NCBI GenBank assembly: GCA_934122395.1
Contig: CAKOWQ010000002.1
Location: 259,542-323,541 of the forward strand
Source of the DNA: an uncultured Bacilli bacterium
Lineage (GTDB): Bacteria; Bacillota_I; Bacilli_A; RF39; UBA660
DNA: 64,000 bases
Direction: 5' to 3'
Shown: positions 24,719-34,290 of the stretch, piece after piece
Numbering within the stretch: the first letter of the stretch is position 1
Layout: each line of letters opens with the position of its first letter
The notes under the pieces: generated by a model
Seen by the model: only the letters and a program-made list of their open reading frames with translations
What the model was told of the DNA's origin: nothing
Databases searched by the model: none
Made by a program: the position numbers and the translations under genes

Positions 24719-25501
24719 ATGATTGAGAAAGTAAATCCAAGCCATCCTGATAAGGTGGCAGATAGAATAGCAGGAGCTATGGTTGATCTTGCCTATTCTA
24801 AAAATGTTGACTGTAAAATAGCAATAGAAGTGTTAATTGGTCACGGAAAATGTCATGTGATAGCAGAAACATCAGAAAAATTGAATTTTAAGGAGGTTGA
24901 CTGTATAGTTAAAAGAATAGCTGGTGATGTAGAACTCGACTTATTAACTGTAGAACAGGATAGACATTTATCACAAAATCAACGAGGCAAAATTAGATGC
25001 GGTGACAATGGAATTTTTAAAGGAGTTCCACTTACTGAAGAACAGAAAAAACTTTCAAAAATTGCTAGAGATATTTACTATAAATATCCATATGATGGTA
25101 AATATATATTAAATGACGATAAATTAATTATTTGTCAAAGTAATGCATCTAGTGATGAATTAAAAAAAGGTTATCCAAAAGCTGTAATAAATCCATTAGG
25201 TGATTGGACAGGAGGATTAAATACGGATACTGGTGCTGTTAATAGAAAACTAGGTAGTGATATGGCTGATAGTATAACTGGTGGCGGAATTCATGGGAAA
25301 GACTTATCAAAAGCAGATGTTTCTTTAAATATTTATGCCTTTAAAAAAGCCCAAGAATTAAATAGAACAGTGTATTTTAGTTGTGCAATAGGAGATGAAA
25401 TAGTAGATGGTAAACCTTATAGTGAAATAGTTAATGAAGCTAAAGATTACATATTAAAAATAGGTGGTTTTGAAAAACTTGCAGAGTGGGGACTTTTTTA
25501 G
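24719..25501 (+). CDS. metK: S-adenosylmethionine synthetase, compact variant
   Basis: Makes SAM from methionine and ATP. Only 260 residues against about 385-400 in standard MetK, yet the frame has a good start (AAGGAGGTAAATT) and the conserved points remain: NPSHPDKVADRIAGAMVD at the N-terminus, GDNGIFKG in place of GDQGxMFGYA, NPLGDWTGGLNTDTGAVNRKL and SITGGGIHGKDLSKADVS corresponding to GGG-GKD-KVDRS. The shortening removes most of the central and part of the N-terminal domain. The SAM riboswitch upstream supports the role. It may act alone or be a divergent homologue beside a full-length copy elsewhere. Confidence 0.85.
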   Translation: MIEKVNPSHPDKVADRIAGAMVDLAYSKNVDCKIAIEVLIGHGKCHVIAETSEKLNFKEVDCIVKRIAGDVELDLLTVEQDRHLSQNQRGKIRCGDNGIFKGVPLTEEQKKLSKIARDIYYKYPYDGKYILNDDKLIICQSNASSDELKKGYPKAVINPLGDWTGGLNTDTGAVNRKLGSDMADSITGGGIHGKDLSKADVSLNIYAFKKAQELNRTVYFSCAIGDEIVDGKPYSEIVNEAKDYILKIGGFEKLAEWGLF

Positions 25502-25507
25502 CTAACA

Positions 25508-25536
25508 TTGACAAATACAATGGTTTATAGTATAAT
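25508..25536 (+). promoter_or_regulatory. Consensus promoter of the 1278-residue protein gene
   Basis: TTGACA (25508-25513), exactly 17 nt, TATAAT (25531-25536): perfect sigma-A consensus, the only one in the window with both boxes perfect. Confidence 0.85.
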
Positions 25537-25566
25537 AACAACCAATTTTAAAAGGGAGTGGCCATT

Positions 25567-28500
25567 GTGTATCATAATTCAAAAACTGATAACAAATTTA
25601 ATCTAGCTGAACAATTGGAAAGGTTAACAAAAATTATTGATCAAATGTCCCTTGTCGAAATATTGAAAAAATTAGATGAGACGTTAATGCCTATAGAACT
25701 TAAAATGAAAATGTTTGAAAGAATGGAATACTTACTTTTAGACTTTAATGCGGTAGGAATTATAGAAAACTATTTTTTGTCTAAGACGGAATTAAATGAA
25801 AGTTATTTAGATAAACCTTACTGGCCAATGACAGTAAAAAAGATAGTAGCCAAAAAGATATATGGAGATAACCTTGAAAAGGTAGTTCAAGATAGTAGCA
25901 CTTCATTTGATGTCAAGAAAAAAATAATAGATTATTGTTTTTTTGAATTTGAACTATTGAATGTTTTAGCTTCCGATTTAGAGCCAAAAGTTTTGAATTA
26001 TATTATTGACTCAAAGTTTACTGCATCAAGTTCTATTGTATTTTTGCTATCAAATAGTAAAGTAAGTAATAGTATTAAAGAGCGAGTAATAAATGAAAAA
26101 ATTGATTCAAATAACATATTTGATATATTGCAAACCACTTTAATTTCTGCTTCAATGCAACAAAAGGTATATGATATGAAATCAGAAACAATAGAAAGAT
26201 ATGTAGAAGAATTAAAAGGCGCAACATTGTTAGAAAAACTAAATTCTTCTTTTTTTCCGGATGAAATTAAAACGAGAGTTCTTGCATTAAAGAAGAAAGA
26301 GATAATTCGTACTTTAAAAATAACTAATATTAATAAATTTTATATGCTTTTACTATTCTCACATAGTGAAGAGTTTTCAAAATTATTAATTGAAAGCTGT
26401 CCTATTAAGGCAAAAATGTGCATTTCACTTATGACCAAAGTGGACGTGCTTAAATTTTTAAACGGTGAACATGTACCAAATGAATTTAAAGAAGCAATAA
26501 TTTCAAATAAGAAAAAAATTATAAATAGTGCTATTGAAGATCTTGATTTTTCCACAATAGCTAGAATTTATTTAACGGATGATAGTAATCTTCCTCGTGA
26601 AATACAGAAATTAATTGTAGATAAGAAAAAAGCAGTTATTGAACAAGGAATAGATGCCATGAGTAATTCTGATGTTATAGATAATTTGTTTTTCAGAGAT
26701 TATGCACAGGACTTAAAAGAAGTACTTATTACAAGAAGAGTTAATGAAGGTAACATGTTTCAGATATTTGATAGCTATAACTACAATAGAAGTGTTGTTG
26801 ATTTAGTTTTAACTCTAAAAAAAGATCTTATTTCTAAATATTTACAGGGACTTGATTCAAAAAAACTGTTTGAATTGAAACAAATAAAATCTAATTTATT
26901 GAAGAAAAAAATCGTTGATGGTTATTCTTTTATATTTTTCTCAAGAATAGAAAATGTTGACGATGAAACATTATATTTGTACTTTAATAATCCTGATGTT
27001 TCGTTTGCAGTTAGAGCAATTATTTTAAAAAAATTTAATTTTAAAGAGGAAGACATTTGTAATTGTTTAGAATTATTAAGACATAATTATGCTAAAACAG
27101 TTTTAATTAATTACGATAAAGTGAAGGCTTTTTTTGGTAAATTAGATATTAGTTTTTCTTCTTTTATTCAATATGGTTGTGGAAGTTCAACATACTCTTC
27201 ATGGCTTGATGAGTTAGTTGAAATACTTGATAGTGGTAAAGATGAAAAGTTAATTGCTGCATATAAATATTTGAATAGTAACCTTTATGAAGAGGAAGAT
27301 ATGTCAAATCCTATAGTCGCTAAAATTTCAAATTTTTTGAAAGTGTTAGATAATTATAGTAACAATAGTGAATTATTAGATTTGTTGTCATCAAATAATA
27401 CCCAACTTTCAAGTGTAGATAAGGCAAATCTAGAATTTTTATTTAACTGGGGAAATGGTCAGGTAGAGATCTCATCTTTGGAGCAAATAAATGATTTGAG
27501 AAAAGCAATATATCAACAATATATGGAGTTATTAAATGATGAAGATGCGACAGTTAATTCGTTAAGAGTTGCATTTAAAGAATTTGTCTTTTGCGATGCC
27601 GATTTAGTTATTAAGGATATTGGCGGTTCTACAAACTTAAAAATATTGAAAAAGAAGAATGAGGCATTTCCTAGTATATGTAGTAAAATTGATGAATTGT
27701 TAAGCTATGCTGAATTAGTTGAAAAAGTAAGTAATACTAGTGATATAAATAGTTTAAAAGCACTTTTTAGAGAAATTTTGACTGATGAAACTGATAAATT
27801 AAAGAACATTCAATACTTTTCTTATCATATTGAACAAAAGGTATCTAGCCTATTTGAGCAAGAATTTAGAGTTAATTTAACTCCTATTTCAGTAGCTAGG
27901 GCGAATGGATGTGCAATTGATAAAGAATTATCTTTAAAATATGGCGGTGAAGTTTTTGACTTTTCTGATAAAAATTATGTGTTATGCGCGCATGTTTTAA
28001 GTTATGATGCTAATATTGATGACTTGGTGAATGGTGTTTCTAATAGTGATAGTAATTTCATTTCTGTTAGTCCAATAAGTTATTTAGGTCAAAATTATTA
28101 CTGGGATAAACGAGATGTAATTTTAGCATATGATGCAGTACCAAAAGGCAATTATATTTGTAGTTCTATAAGTAATATGGGGAGTAATGGTGCAATTAAT
28201 AGTAATTCTTTTGAAGTAAAAGATATATATCGTGTTCAAAGAGGAATTCTTGAAACTAGTGCAGTAATTGGTGAAAATCCTGAGGCTTTATTATATAGAG
28301 AAGGCTTAAAACCATGTGGACTTATTTTAGTTGACGGTAAAATACCTTCTGATGATGAGATGAAATATCATAAAAAATACAATCTTCCTTTTATAATAAC
28401 ACAAGCAGTTAATATGGCTATAGAACAACCAAAGGTAATCTTTGATAATAAAGAAGAAAATGAGCCTATGGAAAATAATTTTAAATTATCAGAAGAATTT

Positions 28501-29403
28501 ACTGATTTAAAAAGTAAAATTGTTTTCAGTAAAGAAACTCTTATTTATACAGGCAGAGAAATAGCTATAATAGCAGATCCTCATTCGATGTTTGAACCTA
28601 CTATTGCTGTTTTAGAGTCAATTAAACAAAAAGATATTGATGAAATATATTCGTTAGGTGATAATGTAGGATTAGGTGCCAATCCTGATGAGGTTTTTGA
28701 TATGCTTGAGTATTATGGAGTAAAATCTGTAGCTGGTAATTCAGAGTATTATAATACTTTAGGGGTTAAACCTTTTGTTTATTTAGATAAAAATCGTTGG
28801 GAAAATCAATTGTGGACGTTTGAAAGACTAGGCGAAAGTAGGGTTGAAAAAATGAGATTATTTCCACCTTCTATAGATTTGTTAGTAGGTGACAAGAAAA
28901 TAGCATTGTGTCATTTTGTCAATGACGTAAGATGGGATTACATTAATAATAGTACTTGGTCATATCAAAGCAATTTTACAAAAGGTGTGTCTGGATTACA
29001 ATTTTTATATACTAATAGTGATGAAGCAAAAGCTGATATAAAAAGAGGTATCGAAACATCCCGCGATGAAGAGTCGGCACGAGGTTATTTATCAGCTCTT
29101 GATAGTCCTATCTTCGGTGGTAAAGGAATTGATTCTTATGATGCTATATTCCAAGGACATGTACATTTCCATATGGTTGATAGAGTAAACGATACAGACA
29201 TTTATACATTAAGAGCGACAGGTATGGGTGGAGATAAGTCATCTCAATCCTCAGCATGTTATTATGTTTTAAAAGAAAAGAAAACTGGTGGTTTTGATGT
29301 TGAAAAAGTATTAGTTGATTTCAATAAAAACAGTTTAATTTCTAATACTAAATCAAGTAGTATTCCACATAAAGAAAAAGTACTAAACTTTTTAAAAGGT
29401 TAG
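25567..29403 (+). CDS. Very large protein: helical repeats, unknown middle domain, C-terminal metallophosphoesterase
   Basis: 1278 residues, no signal peptide or membrane helix. About residues 1-760 are helical units of 30-40 residues with a loose pattern (hydrophobic helix, then LP-EIK or similar, then KK-I). About 767-960 is a second domain, with YVLCAHVLSYDANID, NFISVSPISYLG and a YREGLKPCGLILVDGKIP stretch; I do not recognise it. From about 995 a YfcE-like metallophosphoesterase has all five motifs: IADPHS, GDNVG, GNSEYY, CHFVND and GHVHFHM. GTG at 25567 lies eight bases after GGGAG; the GTG at 25558 lies on that site. Promoter is perfect consensus, so it is likely well expressed. Substrate unknown. 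Confidence 0.7.
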   Translation: MYHNSKTDNKFNLAEQLERLTKIIDQMSLVEILKKLDETLMPIELKMKMFERMEYLLLDFNAVGIIENYFLSKTELNESYLDKPYWPMTVKKIVAKKIYGDNLEKVVQDSSTSFDVKKKIIDYCFFEFELLNVLASDLEPKVLNYIIDSKFTASSSIVFLLSNSKVSNSIKERVINEKIDSNNIFDILQTTLISASMQQKVYDMKSETIERYVEELKGATLLEKLNSSFFPDEIKTRVLALKKKEIIRTLKITNINKFYMLLLFSHSEEFSKLLIESCPIKAKMCISLMTKVDVLKFLNGEHVPNEFKEAIISNKKKIINSAIEDLDFSTIARIYLTDDSNLPREIQKLIVDKKKAVIEQGIDAMSNSDVIDNLFFRDYAQDLKEVLITRRVNEGNMFQIFDSYNYNRSVVDLVLTLKKDLISKYLQGLDSKKLFELKQIKSNLLKKKIVDGYSFIFFSRIENVDDETLYLYFNNPDVSFAVRAIILKKFNFKEEDICNCLELLRHNYAKTVLINYDKVKAFFGKLDISFSSFIQYGCGSSTYSSWLDELVEILDSGKDEKLIAAYKYLNSNLYEEEDMSNPIVAKISNFLKVLDNYSNNSELLDLLSSNNTQLSSVDKANLEFLFNWGNGQVEISSLEQINDLRKAIYQQYMELLNDEDATVNSLRVAFKEFVFCDADLVIKDIGGSTNLKILKKKNEAFPSICSKIDELLSYAELVEKVSNTSDINSLKALFREILTDETDKLKNIQYFSYHIEQKVSSLFEQEFRVNLTPISVARANGCAIDKELSLKYGGEVFDFSDKNYVLCAHVLSYDANIDDLVNGVSNSDSNFISVSPISYLGQNYYWDKRDVILAYDAVPKGNYICSSISNMGSNGAINSNSFEVKDIYRVQRGILETSAVIGENPEALLYREGLKPCGLILVDGKIPSDDEMKYHKKYNLPFIITQAVNMAIEQPKVIFDNKEENEPMENNFKLSEEFTDLKSKIVFSKETLIYTGREIAIIADPHSMFEPTIAVLESIKQKDIDEIYSLGDNVGLGANPDEVFDMLEYYGVKSVAGNSEYYNTLGVKPFVYLDKNRWENQLWTFERLGESRVEKMRLFPPSIDLLVGDKKIALCHFVNDVRWDYINNSTWSYQSNFTKGVSGLQFLYTNSDEAKADIKRGIETSRDEESARGYLSALDSPIFGGKGIDSYDAIFQGHVHFHMVDRVNDTDIYTLRATGMGGDKSSQSSACYYVLKEKKTGGFDVEKVLVDFNKNSLISNTKSSSIPHKEKVLNFLKG

Positions 29404-29413
29404 TACTTTTTTA
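29375..29413 (+). terminator. Terminator of the large-protein gene
   Basis: Stem AAAGTACTAA/TTAGTACTTT-type spanning the stop codon, followed by T-rich sequence. Confidence 0.75.
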
Positions 29414-29519
29414 TTTGCAACTTATTTTGCAACTTAAAATAGACAAAAAGCAAGTAAAAAGATGTATTAAATATTTAATTTATATAGTAAAATGGTATTA
29501 TCGGAGTGTGATAATAATT

Positions 29520-31751
29520 ATGATTAGATTAAAAAACGTATCAAAGTTTTATTACAATAAAGGAGTTATTGCAAGTGGTTTTACTAGAGTTAACTTAGAA
29601 TTTAATATTGGAGAGTTTGTTGCCATAACAGGTGAATCCGGTAGTGGTAAATCTACATTATTAAATGTAATTAGTGGACTTGATTCTTATGAAGAAGGGG
29701 AAATGTATATCAATGGTGAAGAAACGAGTCACTATAGTGAACAAGATTTTGAAGATTATCGAAGAAAATACATTGGTAATATTTTTCAAAACTTTAATTT
29801 AGTAAATAGTTATACTGTGTATCAAAATGTTGAATTAGTTCTTCTTTTAAATGGGTGCAAAAAGAAAAATATCAAGAAAGATGTTCTTGAATTGATAAAA
29901 AAAGTGGGACTATATAAATTTAGAAATACTAAAGTGTCTAAGTTATCGGGCGGTCAAAAACAACGTGTTGCAATAGCAAGAGCATTAGCAAAAAATACAC
30001 CAATTATTATTGCGGATGAACCTACTGGAAACTTAGATTCTAAATCAGCAAAAGAAATAATTAAATTATTAAGCAAAATATCTAAAGATAAACTAGTTAT
30101 AATTGTTACTCATAATTATGAACAAGTTGAAGATTATATAACAAGAAAAATAAAAATGCACGATGGTAAAGTATTAGAAGATAAAGTAATAAAAGAGACT
30201 AACGTTTCTAACGAGGCTAAAGATGAAACAGTTAAATATAAAAATATTACTTTTTTAAATAAAATACGTCTAGGGCTTAGAAATACATTTAATATAATTC
30301 CTAAGTTTTTGTTACTATTTGCGGTATATCTTTTTGTTGTAGTGGCACTAATGAGTGAATATGCATCATTTAAGCAACAAGAATATCAAGCATCTGTGGA
30401 AGGATATAATTATATATTTTCTAATTCTAATAGTAATACAGTAAAAAGAATAGTAATAAATAAAAAAGATCGTACTTCTTTTAATGATGAAGAGTTAAAC
30501 AACATAAAAAAGATAAATAATGTGGATAGAGTTGTTAAAGTAGACTTATTACTTGATACTTATATTAGTCTTTCTAATGATTCCGATTTATATCTGTCTG
30601 GAACTGCTTATTCGATTGATGATTTGGATAAGAAAGTTGATGTTGGAAGATTGCCGGAAAATGATAACGAAGTTGTTATATATGGTGGTCGTGGCGATTA
30701 TTATTTAAGCAATATGAAAGATGATCTTATGAAGTCAGAATTGTATTTGACTGACTCATATGATATGACAGATAAAAGTGTTAAATTAAAAATAGTAGGT
30801 ATATGTTATAGTGAAGAAGATTATACTGATGAAACTATTTTTTACTTAAGTAATTCGATTTTAAAAAAGTTAGAATTCAGAGTCAATCAACAATATAGTG
30901 ATTCTAAAGTTTTATTCTTAAATAGTTACTATAATGTTGCACCATATTCTATGAGTTTCAACTTCTTTCCAAGTTACAATGTTCCGAGGGGGCAGGTTTT
31001 CATTAGTGAAGATTTGAAATGGTCATGTGAAAAAGAAAACTGTTATGGTAAACCTCTTAAAATAGAAATATCAAATCTTTATTATAATGAAGAATTAAAT
31101 CTAAGTGTAACTAAATTATATAATAAAAAAAATATGGCTAGTATTTTAGAATATAGTGATTATGATAATTATAATGGTGCAATTTTTATTAATGTAGATG
31201 AATATAATGCTTTATTTGATAAAGGCAGTTATCAAAGTAGCGTATTTGTAGAAGATGATCGTAAAATATCTGATGTAGCAAAAGAATTAAATGATTTGGG
31301 ATATAATACTTTAGTTATTAAGGATACACTAAAAAGTTATGGCACTACACAAATAATTAAAATATTTAAAGCAGTAGTAACACTTGTATTAGTGGCAACG
31401 CTATTCTTTATTTCCTACTTCATAATTAAGCTAATTTTAAAATCTAGAAATGTATATTTTTCAACAATTAGAATGCTAGGAGCTACTAGAAAAGTATCTA
31501 AACAATTATTAATAATTGAGTTATTAACTGTTGCAAATTTAGCATATATAATTTTTGCAATATGTATATATTTGAATTATTGTGGTGTATTTAGCTGGAA
31601 CTTTGTTAATAATATGCTTAAATTTTTAACACTTGGTGATTATATAATTCTATACATTATTGTTTTAGGAATGTCATATTTAATTAGTTTAAAATATGCT
31701 AGAAAGTTATTTAAAAATAGTGTTATGAAAACATTAACAGAGGAGGTGTAA
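29520..31751 (+). CDS. ABC transporter, fused ATPase and FtsX-type permease (1 of 2)
   Basis: 743 residues. N-terminal MacB/LolD-type ATPase (about 1-225) with Walker A GESGSGKST, Q-loop, signature LSGGQKQRVAIARAL, Walker B IIIADEPTGNLD and switch His VTHN; then a helix at about 270-290, a large extracellular domain (about 295-610) and three C-terminal helices, the FtsX/MacB permease layout. ATG at 29520 follows GTGTGATAATAATT, a weak ribosome site; the frame from 29415 has none. The partner gene follows after two bases. Such pairs form heterodimeric exporters or lipoprotein/peptide handling machines; substrate unknown. Confidence 0.88.
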   Translation: MIRLKNVSKFYYNKGVIASGFTRVNLEFNIGEFVAITGESGSGKSTLLNVISGLDSYEEGEMYINGEETSHYSEQDFEDYRRKYIGNIFQNFNLVNSYTVYQNVELVLLLNGCKKKNIKKDVLELIKKVGLYKFRNTKVSKLSGGQKQRVAIARALAKNTPIIIADEPTGNLDSKSAKEIIKLLSKISKDKLVIIVTHNYEQVEDYITRKIKMHDGKVLEDKVIKETNVSNEAKDETVKYKNITFLNKIRLGLRNTFNIIPKFLLLFAVYLFVVVALMSEYASFKQQEYQASVEGYNYIFSNSNSNTVKRIVINKKDRTSFNDEELNNIKKINNVDRVVKVDLLLDTYISLSNDSDLYLSGTAYSIDDLDKKVDVGRLPENDNEVVIYGGRGDYYLSNMKDDLMKSELYLTDSYDMTDKSVKLKIVGICYSEEDYTDETIFYLSNSILKKLEFRVNQQYSDSKVLFLNSYYNVAPYSMSFNFFPSYNVPRGQVFISEDLKWSCEKENCYGKPLKIEISNLYYNEELNLSVTKLYNKKNMASILEYSDYDNYNGAIFINVDEYNALFDKGSYQSSVFVEDDRKISDVAKELNDLGYNTLVIKDTLKSYGTTQIIKIFKAVVTLVLVATLFFISYFIIKLILKSRNVYFSTIRMLGATRKVSKQLLIIELLTVANLAYIIFAICIYLNYCGVFSWNFVNNMLKFLTLGDYIILYIIVLGMSYLISLKYARKLFKNSVMKTLTEEV

Positions 31752-31753
31752 GA

Positions 31754-34195
31754 ATGATAGAAATTAAGAATTTAAATAAATACTTTAATAAAGGGAAAAA
31801 GAATCAAATTCACGTTATAAATAATGTTAGTCTTACACTTAATGATAATGGACTAGTAGCACTTCTAGGACCATCTGGAAGCGGCAAAACCACTCTTTTA
31901 AATACTATTGGTGGATTAGATAATGTTAAGAGTGGAAACATTTATATTGATGGTAAAAAAATAACTTCTAAATTAACTTATAAAAGGGACAAAATTAGAA
32001 ATATAAATATAGGATATATTTTTCAAGATTATAAACTTATAGATAATATGAGTGTATATTCTAACGTATCTTTAGTATTAAAAATGTTAGGAATAAAAGA
32101 TAAGAAGGAAATAAAAAAAAGAGTAGATTATGTATTAGAAAAGGTAGGAATGTATCGTTATCGTAATCGTCCTTGTAATATGTTATCTGGCGGTGAAAGA
32201 CAAAGAGTAGGAATAGCAAGAGCAATTGTTAAAGATCCGGATATTATTATTGCTGATGAACCAACAGGTAATTTGGATAGTAAAAATTCTTTAGAAATTA
32301 TGAATATAATTAAAGCTATTTCCAAAGACAGATTAGTTATATTAGTAACACATGAAAATAATTTGGCAAAGTTCTTTGCATCAAGAGTAATTGAAATAGA
32401 AGATGGTGCAATAGTAAATGATTATGAAAATAAAAATGTTGATGCATTAGATTATCAAATAGACAATAAATTTTATTTGAAAGATTTTGAAAACTACGAA
32501 TCTATTAAAGAGAAAGCAATTGATGTTGATGTTTATTCTTCAGGTAATGATAAAATTAAATTAGATATTGTAGTTAAAAATGGTAACATATATATTAAAA
32601 GCAATACAAAAGAAAAAATAGAAGTAATAGATGAAAATTCTAGTATAGAATTTGTAAATGCTCATTATAAAAAAATAGATAAAGAAACGGTAAATAAGTA
32701 TCAATTTAACTTTAATGAAGTAATTAATAAAAACATAAAGAAAAAATATAGTTCAATATTTAATATTTTTACACTTATTACTAATGGTTTTAGAAAAGTA
32801 TTTGATTTTTCTGTATTAAAAAAGATATTATTGATTGGATTCGTTTTGGCAGGTATGTTCATTATGTACTCTACTAGTAGTATTGCAGCTAATTTAAAAA
32901 TAGATGAAGATAATTTTGTTACTTATAATAAAAATTATCTTATACTTCGTAAAAAATCTATTAGTATTAATGACTATTTGAATTATGAAAAAATGGAAGA
33001 TATTTCTTATGTCATTCCTGGTGACTCTTTAGTTAATTTTGAACTTAAAGTAAATGATTATTATCAAACTAGTAAGTATACATATAATTTAAAAGGTTCA
33101 TTATCCAGTTTAGAAATGATAAATAAAGATAATTTGATTTTAGGTAAAATGCCTGAAAATGAATATGAAATTGTTGTTGATAAATTAACAATAAATAATT
33201 TACTTAATGATAATAATCAAGAAATAGCAATGACAGGGATAGTTAATGTAGAAAGCTTTCTTAATAGAAAAGTAACTATTAATAATATGAAATCCTTTAC
33301 TATTGTTGGTATTACTGATTTACATAGTCCGTCAATTTATCTAAATAGAAATCTATTTGTTAATGTTTTAGCAAATTCTTCTAATAAAAATTCATATGAT
33401 TCGTGGGAAATTGATGATAGAAATACTACATTATACTTGGATTATCAATTAATAGATGATCAAATAGAATTAAAGAAGGGAAGACTTCCAAGTAACGATT
33501 ATGAAGTATTAGTTAATATTTCACATGAATATGAAATGCCATTAAACAAAGAGATAACTCTTAAGATTAATGATACTAAATTAACAGTAGTTGGTTACTA
33601 TTATAGTAAAACAGGAATGGATTCGTACTTAGTTAACAATAACATGATCAAATATAATTATATAACTTCAGCATCAAGTATTATGGTTTATTCTAACAAT
33701 AAAGATAAGACTATCGATGAATTAAGAAAATTAAAACTTAATATAAAGGATACTTATCAAGATAGCAAAAATACTTATTTAAGAAATCGCAAAGAGGCAA
33801 CTAGAAATAATATAATCATATCTGCAATAATACTTGGTATATCTTTAATAGAAATTTTCCTTATGATTAGATCTTCGTTTTTATCTAGAATTAAAGAAAT
33901 TGGTATTTTAAGAGCTATAGGTGTTAAGCGAATTGATATATATAAAATGTTTATGGGTGAGATAATTGCTATTACTACATTAGCAAGTGTTCCAGGTATA
34001 TTATTTATGACTTATATATTGAAAGTTTTGTCAACAATACCAATGTTTAATAATTATTGTGTAGTTAATTTAGGAGTAGTATTATTTTCAATTATTTTAG
34101 TCTATGCTTTTAATATTTTAGTAGGACTTTTACCTGTATTTAATACTGTTCGTAAGACTCCAGCAGCAATTTTAAGTAGACATGATTTAGATTAA
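31754..34195 (+). CDS. ABC transporter, fused ATPase and FtsX-type permease (2 of 2)
   Basis: 813 residues, same architecture as its neighbour: ATPase (about 1-220) with GPSGSGKTT, MLSGGERQRVGIARAI, IIIADEPTGNLDSKN and LVTHEN; a linker domain (about 230-340); helix near 355-375; extracellular domain; and three C-terminal helices (about 680-700, 730-755, 770-795) with RAIGVKRIDIYKMF as the coupling segment. ATG follows GAGGAGGTGTAAGA overlapping the end of the first gene. The two ATPases are similar but not copies, consistent with a heterodimer. A terminator follows, closing a two-gene operon. Confidence 0.88.
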   Translation: MIEIKNLNKYFNKGKKNQIHVINNVSLTLNDNGLVALLGPSGSGKTTLLNTIGGLDNVKSGNIYIDGKKITSKLTYKRDKIRNINIGYIFQDYKLIDNMSVYSNVSLVLKMLGIKDKKEIKKRVDYVLEKVGMYRYRNRPCNMLSGGERQRVGIARAIVKDPDIIIADEPTGNLDSKNSLEIMNIIKAISKDRLVILVTHENNLAKFFASRVIEIEDGAIVNDYENKNVDALDYQIDNKFYLKDFENYESIKEKAIDVDVYSSGNDKIKLDIVVKNGNIYIKSNTKEKIEVIDENSSIEFVNAHYKKIDKETVNKYQFNFNEVINKNIKKKYSSIFNIFTLITNGFRKVFDFSVLKKILLIGFVLAGMFIMYSTSSIAANLKIDEDNFVTYNKNYLILRKKSISINDYLNYEKMEDISYVIPGDSLVNFELKVNDYYQTSKYTYNLKGSLSSLEMINKDNLILGKMPENEYEIVVDKLTINNLLNDNNQEIAMTGIVNVESFLNRKVTINNMKSFTIVGITDLHSPSIYLNRNLFVNVLANSSNKNSYDSWEIDDRNTTLYLDYQLIDDQIELKKGRLPSNDYEVLVNISHEYEMPLNKEITLKINDTKLTVVGYYYSKTGMDSYLVNNNMIKYNYITSASSIMVYSNNKDKTIDELRKLKLNIKDTYQDSKNTYLRNRKEATRNNIIISAIILGISLIEIFLMIRSSFLSRIKEIGILRAIGVKRIDIYKMFMGEIIAITTLASVPGILFMTYILKVLSTIPMFNNYCVVNLGVVLFSIILVYAFNILVGLLPVFNTVRKTPAAILSRHDLD

Positions 34196-34198
34196 TTT

Positions 34199-34224
34199 AA
34201 AATGTACATTATGTACATTTTTTT
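34199..34224 (+). terminator. Terminator of the ABC transporter operon
   Basis: Nine-pair stem AAATGTACA/TGTACATTT, TTA loop, seven T. Confidence 0.85.
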
Positions 34225-34290
34225 CATAAAATATATTCATTAGATAATTAATCCGTGATATACTATAAATAGCATCGAAGGAGGGTATAT

